NCBI RefSeq assembly: GCF_028583425.1 | Contig: NC_072805.1 | Location: 18,486,001-18,550,000 of the forward strand | Origin: Eublepharis macularius | Lineage: Eukaryota; Chordata; Lepidosauria; Squamata; Eublepharidae | Direction of reading: 5' to 3' | DNA length: 64,000 nt | Part shown: positions 1-9,315 of the stretch, piece by piece | Numbering within the stretch: the first letter of the stretch is position 1 | Layout: the number at the start of each line of letters is the position of its first letter | Notes under the pieces: generated by a model | Databases searched by the model: none | What the model saw: only the letters and a program-made list of their open reading frames with translations | What the model was told of the DNA's origin: nothing | Translations under genes and position numbers: made by a program

Positions 1-928
1 CCAATTTGAAACCCCAGCTCTGCTGTGAAGCTCCCTGGATGACCTTGGCCCAAGTGATTCTCTCCCGGTCTCATTTATTTCACAGGGTCGTTAGCCCTGT
101 TGAGTCATTACAGTTTCGAGGATCTGACCGCATGTATGGGGAGAGAACAGTATGTGCCCTCCTCTTGATTAGGGCTGGTCACCATTTTGCATGAAGAGGG
201 TAAAATGCATATTTCTGAGCTTCTGAAATATGACGGGAAACCCGGATTCCAAACACGTGATTGGGAACCCAGATTTTTGGGGTTCCATGTTTGCACGTAC
301 TGAAGCTGGAAGATAGGTGCCTTGCCTGTTCGGAGTCTCGCAGGTAGCATGTGATCTTGTTACACTTCTTACACGGAGCACTTAAATCATAATGGGCTGT
401 TGTGATAGAATGGGGAAGATTCTTGTAAGCTAGTCGGAGCCCCTTGGAAGAAGATTGGGGCATGATGGGAAACAACACGTCGTGGCAACAATTCAGCATA
501 GGGCCTACTCAGCTGTGTCGTGGTACACACTTGGACTTCTGGATCATATTTTTCTGGTTAGATCCTTTATCACTACGGAATGTGTATTCACTAGGAACTG
601 AGAAGGCAAAAGGTCCTTCTGCAGCCATGACCTCTTTCACCAGTAATACAGCTGTCCCATCCCACTCCCTTTTGTCTTCTTACCTTTCCTGCCCCCCATG
701 CAACGGAACAGCCTTAGGGGGGAGCAGCTTGTGTACTTTCCAGCCTTCTCTCCCCCTGCCCCTTCTTAGCCCCCACCCATGAAGTCCAACACAGTGGGTG
801 GGGGGCTCCCCACCAGAGAGGAGGGGGCTAGAAAGAGAGGAGGAAGATGAGGGAATGACTGAAGCGAAAGTGGGGAGTGGGGCACTCAGTGCAGATGTAG
901 TGGCACTTAGCCTCCGCTTCTAACTGAT

Positions 929-1270
929 GTTCCGCCACAGCAACAAGAAGGGGTAACCAGAGAGGTTGGAACAGAAAAAGTGAATGAAATATAACTGCAA
1001 ACCTAATACAAATGAATAAAACATTTAATCAAATAAATTAAAGTGCAAAAGTGTGATTCAAAACACGGTTCAACATATAAGTACCATGGGTGTGGTGCTT
1101 ATATATAATTTGATTAAATTATATTTGATTAATTTGATTAAATTGTATACCAGTGTTTTATTCATTTGCAGTTATATTGAATATACTTTTCCTGTTCCAA
1201 CCTCTCTGGTTACCCTTCTTTTGCAGGGCTACGGTTTTTCCCCTTTTTTGTCGTTCCTGCCACAGCAACA
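929..1270. mobile_element. Foldback element with about 17-bp target duplication, unclassified
   Basis: Inverted arms of about 55 bp (946-1001 and 1166-1220) enclose an AT-rich centre. The outer direct repeats GTTCCGCCACAGCAACA (929-945) and GTTCCTGCCACAGCAACA (1253-1270) differ by one base and look like a target duplication. Family unknown. Confidence 0.65.
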
Positions 1271-1538
1271 GGTCAAGGACTAACTTGTTTATTTAGATAT
1301 TTGACCCAGGGAGTCCCATAGTTCCAGGCAGTGCAGTTTGTGTTCCCCACCCAGTTTTGCTACCTTGGGGGGCCCTGAATATGATGGAAAAGCAGCATAG
1401 AAATGTTTTAAATAAACAGTAAAGAGTTTTTTACTATTTTACAACTATAGATTAAGATGGCTAACTCCTCTGGATCTTTAAGTAAACAATGTTACATAAA
1501 TTTAACATTAAATAAATGTGTTTCTTTCTTCGGTATAG

Positions 1539-1685
1539 GTGATTGTCCCAACACGTGTCGGGCAGGTCTATGTCTACGACTCCCCCAAAGGAGAGCAGGA
1601 TGAATATGATGTTCCTCGCCACCTCCAAGAAATCTATGATGTGCCACCAACACGGGGCCTGCTGGCAAACCAGGGCAGTCAAGAG
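1539..1685 (+). CDS. BCAR1: BCAR1 exon a (first in window)
   Basis: Acceptor GGTATAG precedes 1539 and donor GTGAGT follows 1685; 49 codons, phase 0 on both sides. It begins VIVPTRVGQVYVYDSP, matching the VVVPTRVGQ segment of human p130Cas, and carries three YxxP motifs (YDSP, YDVP, YDVP). The real start codon lies upstream of the window. Confidence 0.95.
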
Positions 1686-4600
1686 GTGAGTACGCCCTCC
1701 TCCCTGTGTGGGCACAGAGCTCGGGGAAAGGAGAGCCTTGTGGGTAGAGCAGACTGCACCCCTTCAAAGACCTTGGGGCCATCACAGATGCTCAGTCTTG
1801 CCTACCTTGCAGGGGCATTGTGAGAAAATGGAGGAGAGGGCCTTCTAAGCTGCTTTGAGTTCCCAGCTCGGGAGAAAAACGGAAATAGAATCATAAGGTT
1901 GGAAGGGAACTCCGGGGTCATCTAGTCCAACCCCCTGCACAATGCAGGAAATCCACAACTACCTCCACTCCACCACACCCCCAGTGACCCCTGTTCCATC
2001 CATATAGGATTTCCAGCCCAACTGGCCTGGGGAAAATTACTTCCTGACCTCAAAGCGGCCGATTGGCATTACCAAAGAGGCCACGAATATAAATAAAGAA
2101 ATGCACGCATGCAAATGCAAAGTGTGGGAGGGGGGTGGGAGTGGCAGAATGGGGGTGGCTCAGATCCCAACTGGCTAGGCCAGATCCCAGCAAGGAGTTC
2201 TCTTTCCATTTTGAATGCTCCTCCACAATTTTTAAAAAGCTACAGCATCCTCTGTGGGGCTAAGAATCTCCAGTCCAGACTGTTTCCTGCTGTGCTTGGT
2301 TTCTGTTCGCACAGAGCCCCCATCCCTTTTGGGGGGCATGGAATAGCATTCCACACCTAGCTGCCACCTGGAATGGTGCTTTAATGATGAATAAAATGTT
2401 TCATGCAATGTCTGACAGTAGCAAAAGAAGTTATCTGGCCAGTCTTCTGAGAAGGCACACCTGCCATGAAGGTGCTGCTACCAAAAAGCCAGTTTTCTTG
2501 CCGTGCTGACTCTTGCCTCACTAGCCTCCACAGCACTTGAAATGGGGCCTCCATTGCAGGGCTCGTGCTCAGCAAAAACAAACATCCAGACGTCTTTCTC
2601 TTTCTTCTGCCAGGTATATGACACACCCACCTTGGCGGCAAAGGGCCTCAACCACCGGGAGCTGGCTCATTCCCAGGAGATTTACGACGTGCCACCCAGT
2701 GTGGAAAAGGGCTTGCAGGTGGTGAGTGACAGGCATAAGGTTTCCATTAGCTCAGGTGGCAAGTAGTTTAATTGGAGGTCAGAGAATTCCTGGGTAAGGC
2801 TTCCTAAATGTGCTCAGGGGACACGTAATTGCCGTTCTGCACAGAAAGAAAACGCTAATGTTAAAAGCCAGCAAGAATGTAGTTTTCTGCAGACGTTACG
2901 CCGACATTCCATTCACGCAGAAGGGGAAGCCTGCCAGCCGTGTGTTTCAGAACCATAATTCGCTCATCATGTGAATAGGATAACATGGATTGTCCATGCA
3001 GGTACAGCTTCCATTCATGTGAACCAGACCCCTGATTTTTCCAATATGTGCAGCTGGCAGGCTTCTGTTTCGCATCTCAGGTTAGCGTGCATTCTGTATC
3101 GTCGCAGTTTTGCGTTGTCAGAAGGATTTGAGAATCTGGCCTCTGAACTCATTCTGAAAATGAATTTCTAGCTCTTAAAGGCTTCACAGATAAGTGTAAA
3201 GTCCAACAGTAGTCAGGTGTTCGTCTCTCAGCCAGTGGTCTAATGGCTCTGAACGCAGAGCTGATAACGAACTATCATGATCGATGTATTGTCGAAGGCT
3301 TTCACAGCCGGAGAACGATGGTTGTTGTGGGTTTTCCGGGCTGTATTGCCGTGGTCTTGACATTGTAGTTCCTGACATTTCGCCAGCAGCTGTGACTGGC
3401 ATCTTCAGAGGTGTAGCACCAAAAGACATTCCATACCCTGGGAAACTCTTCCAGGATGACTCAGCCCAACCTCACCTTCCTGAGTAGATATAAATTACCT
3501 GCCAACATCTTTTCCACACTGTGACACTGAGAGATCTCTGTCTTTTGGTGCTACACCTCTGAAGATGCCAGCCACAGCTGCAGGCGAAACATCAGGAACT
3601 ACAATGCCAAGACCACGGCAATACAGCCCGGAAAACCCACAACAACCATTATCATGATCGATATTAATTGATCCTCTGTGAATTTGTCAAATTCTCCCTT
3701 TGAAAACTACTTAAAAGACTAGCATGTAAGACTATAGAACTTCTGTGGGCTGGCCAAAGCAGAATAAATTAGGCAAATACGTGGAAATATTCTTCTGCAT
3801 TCTAATATCGAGTTCTAAGAATCTGGCTGTTCTTTGCATAATGTTTGGTTCACGTAGCCGCAGCCAGCTAGCGAGGCTTGGCAAACCTTGGGGCTTCCCT
3901 GATGTGCCGTCTGAAAACCAGCCGTCCATAAGAAGGTGGATAGGTGGTCTCCTGAGTTTCAAAGCAGCTTTTCAGCTTCCACCATGTTATCGTAGAATCA
4001 CAGGCTTGGAAGGGACCTCCAACTCATCTAGTCCATGTCCATGAGTATAAGCTAGAGATCTTCAGGTAGTCAGGGGAGGATATGGAACGCCATAGGCTCA
4101 GTGCTGTCTTTGATATGTCCCTGCAGGTGTATGACATCCCCCCGTCAGTCAGCAAGGACGTCCCCGATGGCCCGGCGCGGGAGGAGACGTACGATGTGCC
4201 CCCTGTCTTCTGCAAGTCCAAGCCCTTTGATCCAACTCGGCATCCGCTTATCCTGGCTCAGCCTGTGGCGCCGTTGGCAGACTCTTACTTGCCTGAAGAT
4301 GTCTATGATGTGCCGCCGGCTGCCAACAAGGGTGTGCCCGAGGCCCAGGAGATCTACGACGTTCCACCCGGCTTGAGAAAGCTGGCGAGCCAGGAGGTCT
4401 ACGATGTCCCGCGAGAGCTGCCTGTTGGCAGCAAGGATGGGGAAGGTGACTACATCTATGACGTGCCGCCCCAGGTGGACAGGGAGGGCAAGACAAGCGA
4501 CGGCAAGCGCCTCTCGGCCTCCAGTACAGGCAGCACCCGCAGCAACCTCTCCAGCTCCTCTCTGGACATGGTGCCCGTCAAGGAGGCCCCAGACAAGGAG

Positions 4601-7600
4601 CTCCACCTCGAACAAGGGGTTGCCATGGAGACGCTGGCCCGGCTCCAGAACAACGTCAGCACTGCCGTCTCCTACCTCATGTCCTTCATCAGCGGCAGTT
4701 GGCGCAGCCCCGAGCAGATGGAGGCGCAAGCGGCCCACATTCAGGGGGCGGCCGAGAGTGTCAAGGGGGCACTCAGGGAACTGCTGGAATTTGCCCGCGG
4801 CGTGGTGAGCAACGCCGCCCAGGCCTCGGATCGCTCCCTGTACTCCAAGCTCAGCAAGCAGCTGCAGAAAATGGAGGAGGTGTACCAGGCGCTGCTGCGA
4901 CACAGCCAGGCGTTGGACAGCTGCGGCTGGGCTCCCAGCGCCCTTGTGCCCGGCAAGCCCGGTGCCCCCGACGACTTAGAGCATTTGGTTATGTACTCGC
5001 GGGGGGTGCCTGACGACACCAAGCACTTGGCCTCCTTCTTGCACGGCAACGCCTCCCTCCTCTTCAAGCAGACCAAGGTGCCCCCTGCCTCCCTGGGGGA
5101 TGGCGGTCTCGGCCACGGCACCCCAACTGATAAGGCAAGCAGCATCCAGTCCCGGCCCCTGCCTTCTCCGCCCAAGTTCCTGGCGCAGGACTCGCCTGAA
5201 GGGCAATACGAGAACAGCGAGGGCGGCTGGATGGAAGATTATGACTACGTGCACCTGCAGGTGGGGCTGGGGAGGCAGGATGGGGAGGTGTTGCCATATC
5301 ACGGGAGGGAAAGACAAGGCTGCCCCCGTCCCCTCCGTGGGGAGGCCAGGTCCCCTGGTCTGTCTCTGGTTCCCACTTGCCATTTCACAAGCCAGGCAGT
5401 TTGCTATTTGTTTTTGTTTTGTTGCACCCTTATTTTCTCCCCGGGATGGAGACCCATCGTGGCCTCTGAAAACGTTCTTTCCTCTTCCATTTGATCCTCG
5501 CTACAAACCACCAAGTGAGGAAGGTTAGGCTGTGAGAGAGTGGTTAGCCCAATGTCACCTGGTGAGCTTCCGTGGCAGATTTGAAGCTGGGTCTCCCAGA
5601 TCCTCATCTGACACTCTAACCATTACACCATGCTGTCTCCAAACTCCTAAAATGGTGGCGTTTTTGAATGGCCCCAAGAATGCCTCTTATTTAAGATATA
5701 GATACTCAGCAGTGAAGAGCTAATGTTCAGCAGTGTGGCTTCAGCTTCTCCATTGTCAACACAAGCCAGTCTCCCCATCTAAGCACTCCAGTTTTTCATT
5801 CTTGTCCCCCTCCTGTTCTTGTGGTTGTATTTATGCTTCCACTCCCTTGTTACATAACAGATCAGGGGAGCTCTTCTGAGAGTTTGAGCTTGCCAGAGAG
5901 CACCAAAAGGGGTGCCCTGAAACTGCCAAGTCCCTAAGAGGGATCCCTCGGCAGTTTCAGGGCACCCCTTTTGGCGCTCGCTCTTCAGTTCGGGTGGAAG
6001 TTGGCCCAGTTGGTGTCAGTAAAGATGGTCTGTTACCATCTGCATTCTTGGACCAATTTGTTGTGCTGGACTGATTGCTTGTACCCATTGGGGCCTGGGG
6101 AAATGATCTCTTTAGGATCTGCCAGTACTGGGCTAGACTGGGAGCTTTGGGGCATTTTCTTACAAGAAGTGCATTCAGGTGGGAGAAGCACTTGTCAAGC
6201 AACATCTAAATTGGGAGCACCTTGTTTCAGAAGTTGCTTTAGCAATGAAGATGCTAATGTAAGGGGTGGGGTCTCCTTTCTCTCATCTCAGCAGCATTCA
6301 AGAGTACTAAATGTCCCTTGATTTGCATTGCATGAGGTACAACTCCCCATAATCCACCCTCAGCTGGGTTAGAAGCTGGGTTCTGTTGTGACCCTTCTGC
6401 TATTAGAGATCAAACTTGATTTCATGCTGGAGGCTTCAGTTGCAGCCAGTACTGAGCCCCAGGGTCCACGATTAGAGCTTGGTCCCTTGTGCAGTGGGTC
6501 CCTACCTTTGCACACAGCCTCGCTGACTTTGTCTTATCCTTTGAAACTAGGGGAAGGAAGAGTTTGAGAAGACCCAGAAGGAGCTGCTCGAGAGAGGCAA
6601 TATCATCCGGCAAGGCAAAGGGCAACTGGAACAGCAGCAGGTCAGTAGGACAGACACACAAGGTCCCATAGCTTTGTAGATGGCACTGGGACTGGCCAAT
6701 CAGTGCTGTGCAAAAGCAGCTTCTGCCCAAAGACAAGATAGGTTTCCCCAGTTGGGAACGTTGTGCGTTTCCACAGCAGTGAGCACAGTTCCACAGACAG
6801 CTTGCCTTTCCATCGGTATGAACCAGTTTTTTCCTTAATAAATGAATCAGCTGCAGAATGTGCTCAGTTTTTTAAAAACAATGAGGTACCGCCGGACATC
6901 ATTTTGGCGATGTGTGCTCACTTAGGAATAAGCCCAGTGCTTTTGGTGAACTTGCACAGAATTGCACAGCAAGCTGGACTTTGAATAATATCCCATCTTG
7001 TCCAATTAAACTTTTCTACAGCACGGAACCCAGTGTAGAATCATTCCTGCTATCATCTCCTGTGGCAGGCCTCTTCCCTCTGGTTCTAACCTTGAGCAAC
7101 CTGCCATAGACACCCTGCTCACCCCAAGGTTCTTTCTCCCTGCAGACTGAGAACGGTGTGTGTGTGTGCACGCGTGCATGCATGCGCACGCGCGCGCACG
7201 CGTGCGCCAATAGCTAATCTGTTTTCATGGGCGGTCTGCAGGGGTCATTTCGTAGAGAAAGAGCTGGAGGAACTCATTAGCATAACTCATTAGCATATGA
7301 CACACCCCCTTGCCATCACCGGAAGTGTGTCATTAGCATAACTGATTTGCATGTGCCACACCTCCTGACATCACCTATCCTGGCTGTTTGGGACCCCATC
7401 CTGGCCATTCAGGGCTGAAATTGGGCCCAAAATGGCAAAAAGGGGCTGAAAATGGCCGAAAAGGGGAGCAAAATGGTCAGGATCGAGCCGCTGCTGAGCG
7501 GGAGAGTGATCCACCACCCATCAGAGGCCCGATCTGGGCCATTTCAGCCCCAATCCAAGCCGAAACGGGCCCAAAATGGCTGAGAGGTGGGCGGGGCCAC

Positions 7601-8949
7601 CTGTCATGTGACTTCTTTGGGGAACTATCAGAACTGTGTTCCTGCGCATTTCCCCTCAAAATGAGCCCTGGCGGTCTGAGTCATTCCTTCTTCAGGCCTG
7701 GTGAGGATCTGTGGCTTGCAGTGAGGCACTCCTATAACTGGACAGCCAAGCCCAGGTCTCAGGTTTGCTCTTGCGGTTGCAAGGACAAGCTTTCCTTCCC
7801 TTTAGTCGGATTAGAAGTCTTGAGCAGTCAAAACCCATCTGTTAAGAAGCATCATCTAAACACAACACTAAACCAGTGAAAGAATCCTGCAACAGCAAGA
7901 GTAAAATTTGGAGATCTGTCAGATAAAAGGAGTAAAACTAGATTGTGAGACAAGTATGAAAAATTATCAAGATTACTGTGTTAAAAACCTATTTCTAAGG
8001 CTAATAAAAAGAGAACACCCCAGCAAAATATGTATTAAAGTACTGATTTTCCCCTGATAACAACCTCAAAGGCGGTCTGGATAAGGAATCTTTCTTACCC
8101 TTCTGTTCCTAGCAAGAGTGGGCTGTGCATTCAAACGGGTGAATGAGAAAGCTCTGAAATAATTTGGGGTAATTAGATGAGAAGCATAAGAGGGCAATGA
8201 TTTTGGTGGCATCCAGTGAAAGCTTTGCATGCAGAAGTTCCTAGGTCCAATCTCTGGCATCTCCAGTAAAAAGAGTCAAGCCCTAGATGATTGGAAAGAC
8301 CTCGGCCTGAGACTCCGAGAGAACCGTTGCCAGTCAGAGTAGACAAAACTCACTTCGATAGACCAGGGCAAGGTGGCTTCCTGCATTCTTTGTTGCTGCC
8401 AAACCAACCTCCTGATTTTTCTTCCCGCAGCTGAAGCAGTTTGAACGGCTGGAACAGGAGGTCACGCGGCCGATCGACAATGACCTCTCCAACTGGACGC
8501 CTCCGCAGCACTACGCCCACGTACGTGGGGGCGGCACCGCCCTCTGCCCCTCCGACCGGCAGCTGCTGCTCTTCTACTTGGAGCAGTGCGAGGCCAACCT
8601 CACCACGTTGACCAACGCTGTGGACGCCTTCTTCACGGCCATCAGCACCAACCAGCCGCCCAAGATCTTCGTGGCGCACAGCAAGTTCGTCATCCTGAGT
8701 GCCCACAAGCTGGTCTTCATCGGGGACACTCTGTCACGGCAGGCCAAGGCCCAGGAAGTGCGGCACAAGGTCACCCACTACAGCAACCTGCTTTGCGACA
8801 TGCTCAAGGAGATTGTGGCAACCACCAAGACTGCTGCCCTGCAGTACCCATCCCCTGCGGCTGCCAAGGACATGGTAGAGCGGGTTCACGAGCTCGCTAA
8901 CAGCACGCAGCAGTTCCGGATGGTCCTGGGGCAGCTTGCAGCTATGTGA
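1539..8949 (+). CDS. BCAR1: BCAR1 (p130Cas) docking protein, 3' part of the gene (five coding exons)
   Basis: Five exons (1539-1685, 2614-2718 or 2721, 4127-5260, 6551-6640, 8431-8949), all joined in phase 0, encode about 665 C-terminal residues of p130Cas, an adaptor at focal adhesions that is phosphorylated by Src-family kinases downstream of FAK and integrins. Seen directly: eleven YxxP tyrosine motifs (mostly YDVP) of the substrate domain, then the serine-rich helical region, the Src-binding site with RPLPSPPKF and YDYVHLQ, and the conserved C-terminal FAT-like domain containing DRQLLLFYLEQCEANLTT. The residues match human BCAR1 as I recall it almost motif for motif. The SH3 domain and the first YxxP repeats (about 200 residues in human) are not in the window and must lie upstream. 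No break is visible. The neighbouring chymotrypsinogen gene is convergent. CASS4, NEDD9 and EFS are excluded by the detailed match and by synteny. Confidence 0.96.
1884..2070 (-). mobile_element. CR1-type LINE 3' end
   Basis: AATCATAAGGTTGGAAGG, then CATCTAGTCCAACCCCCTGC, is the well-known reversed 3' end of amniote CR1 elements. It lies in a BCAR1 intron. Confidence 0.75.
2614..2721 (+). CDS. BCAR1: BCAR1 exon b
   Basis: Acceptor TTCTGCCAG; encodes VYDTP and IYDVPPSVEKGLQ. The donor is ambiguous by one codon: CAG/GTGGTG after 2718 or GTG/GTGAGT after 2721. The second fits the donor consensus better; the frame is the same either way. Confidence 0.93.
3273..3662. mobile_element. Foldback element with 13-bp target duplication, possibly Penelope-like
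   Basis: Two roughly 120-bp inverted arms (3288-3430 and 3540-3646, GTGGGTTTTCCGGGCTGT and complement) flank a unique centre. TATCATGATCGAT occurs at 3273-3285 and 3650-3662. Copies also lie at 11712-11896 and 40066-40184. The Penelope assignment rests on arm resemblance and is tentative. Confidence 0.7.
3988..4040 (-). mobile_element. CR1-type LINE 3' terminal fragment
   Basis: AGAATCACAGGCTTGGAAGG followed by CATCTAGTCCATG, a short reversed CR1 tail just before BCAR1 exon c. Confidence 0.6.
4127..5260 (+). CDS. BCAR1: BCAR1 exon c, large exon with substrate domain end, serine-rich bundle and Src-binding site
   Basis: Acceptor CCCTGCAG, donor CAG/GTGGGG; 378 codons in one frame. It carries six YxxP motifs, then KRLSASSTGSTRSN, the helical serine-rich domain (about residues 150-290 of the exon), and RPLPSPPKF plus DYDYVHLQ at the end. 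The open frame runs on to 5494 into the intron, but the homology stops exactly at the splice donor. Confidence 0.96.
5490..5634 (-). repeat. tRNA-derived SINE fragment
   Basis: Reversed SINE with GGTTAGGCTGTGAG, GGTCTCCCAGATCCTCAT and ACACTCTAACCATTACACCA, the complement of a tRNA-like A box and B box. Same family as 23428-23665 and 33849-34075. Confidence 0.65.
5895..5984. repeat. Perfect-looking hairpin, about 33-bp arms
   Basis: Left arm 5895-5927 and right arm 5950-5984 share CCAAAAGGGGTGCCCTGAAA and complement, separated by a 22-nt loop. It is intronic in BCAR1. It may be a short MITE or a transcribed hairpin. Confidence 0.6.
6551..6640 (+). CDS. BCAR1: BCAR1 exon d
   Basis: A 30-codon exon, GKEEFEKTQKELLERG onward, between acceptor AACTAG and donor CAG/GTCAGT. 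The sequence matches human p130Cas directly after YDYVHLQ. Confidence 0.93.
7153..7207. repeat. (GT)n / (GC)n alternating purine-pyrimidine tract
   Basis: Runs of GTGTGTGTGTG followed by CACGCGTGCATGCATGCG and CGCGCGC. Such a tract can favour Z-DNA; intronic in BCAR1. Confidence 0.85.
7239..7670. mobile_element. hAT-type non-autonomous DNA transposon with perfect 8-bp target duplication
   Basis: Ends CAGGGGTCATTTC and AAAATGAGCCCTG, flanked by GCGGTCTG at 7231-7238 and 7671-7678. A second, oppositely oriented copy lies at 53989-54422. No transposase frame is present. Confidence 0.85.
8218..8345 (+). repeat. tRNA-derived SINE fragment
   Basis: TTTGCATGCAGAAGTTCCTA, then CAATCTCTGGCATCTCCAGT and CCAGTCAGAGTAGACAA, a degraded copy of the SINE at 38125-38310. 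Confidence 0.65.
8431..8949 (+). CDS. BCAR1: BCAR1 last coding exon, FAT-like C-terminal domain
   Basis: Acceptor TTCCCGCAG; 172 codons and a TGA stop at 8947-8949. It starts LKQFERLEQEV and ends FRMVLGQLAAM. This is the most conserved part of the Cas family, a four-helix focal-adhesion-targeting-like domain. Confidence 0.96.
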   Translation: MKQFERLEQEVTRPIDNDLSNWTPPQHYAHVRGGGTALCPSDRQLLLFYLEQCEANLTTLTNAVDAFFTAISTNQPPKIFVAHSKFVILSAHKLVFIGDTLSRQAKAQEVRHKVTHYSNLLCDMLKEIVATTKTAALQYPSPAAAKDMVERVHELANSTQQFRMVLGQLAAM

Positions 8950-9315
8950 AGAAGCCCTTTCTCCTGTCGAAGAGGAAGCCCGCTTGCAAGCCATTCCCTG
9001 TAAATACCATACCGGACAATTGCCTGCTGCAGAATCGAACTTAGGCAGAGGGGTGGCTTGGTTGGCTGGCTGGCTGCTCCCTCTCCCTCCCTTCCCCAAA
9101 TTGTTCTGTAGACACAGACTTCCACGCCAGCAGGTTCCAGAGAGTCTGATGCAGGCCTAACCCTGTTCTGCTGACAAAGAGTAACGTTTATAAGTCCTGA
9201 CGGCAGGCAGGGCAGGTCACAGAAGGCAAATAATTATTTTTTTCCCTGTCTGATTCTGAAATTGTTTGGTTAATGGGCACTATTTAAATCAAATAAAGAG
9301 ACATAGAATCCAAGC
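8950..9315 (+). other. BCAR1: BCAR1 3' UTR with poly(A) signal at 9292-9297
   Basis: After the stop at 8949 a short untranslated stretch ends in AATAAA at 9292-9297, so cleavage is expected near 9310-9320. No other AATAAA is seen between stop and this site. The end point is an estimate. Confidence 0.7.

Larger units (their letters stand above)
5261..6550 (+). other. BCAR1: BCAR1 intron between exons c and d
   Basis: A SINE fragment (5490-5634) and a hairpin (5895-5984) are the only structures recognised; the rest shows no coding signal. Confidence 0.6.

Noticed and set aside
4145-4903. 252-codon open frame antisense to BCAR1 exon c
   Set aside because: It mirrors the long BCAR1 exon; its composition follows from the YDVP codons on the other strand, and no family resemblance is seen.
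5261-5494. Read-through of BCAR1 exon c into the intron
   Set aside because: Homology ends exactly at a GT donor and resumes at 6551, so this is intron.
6763-6984. 73-codon open frame in a BCAR1 intron
   Set aside because: No homology, no splice context and no conserved motif.
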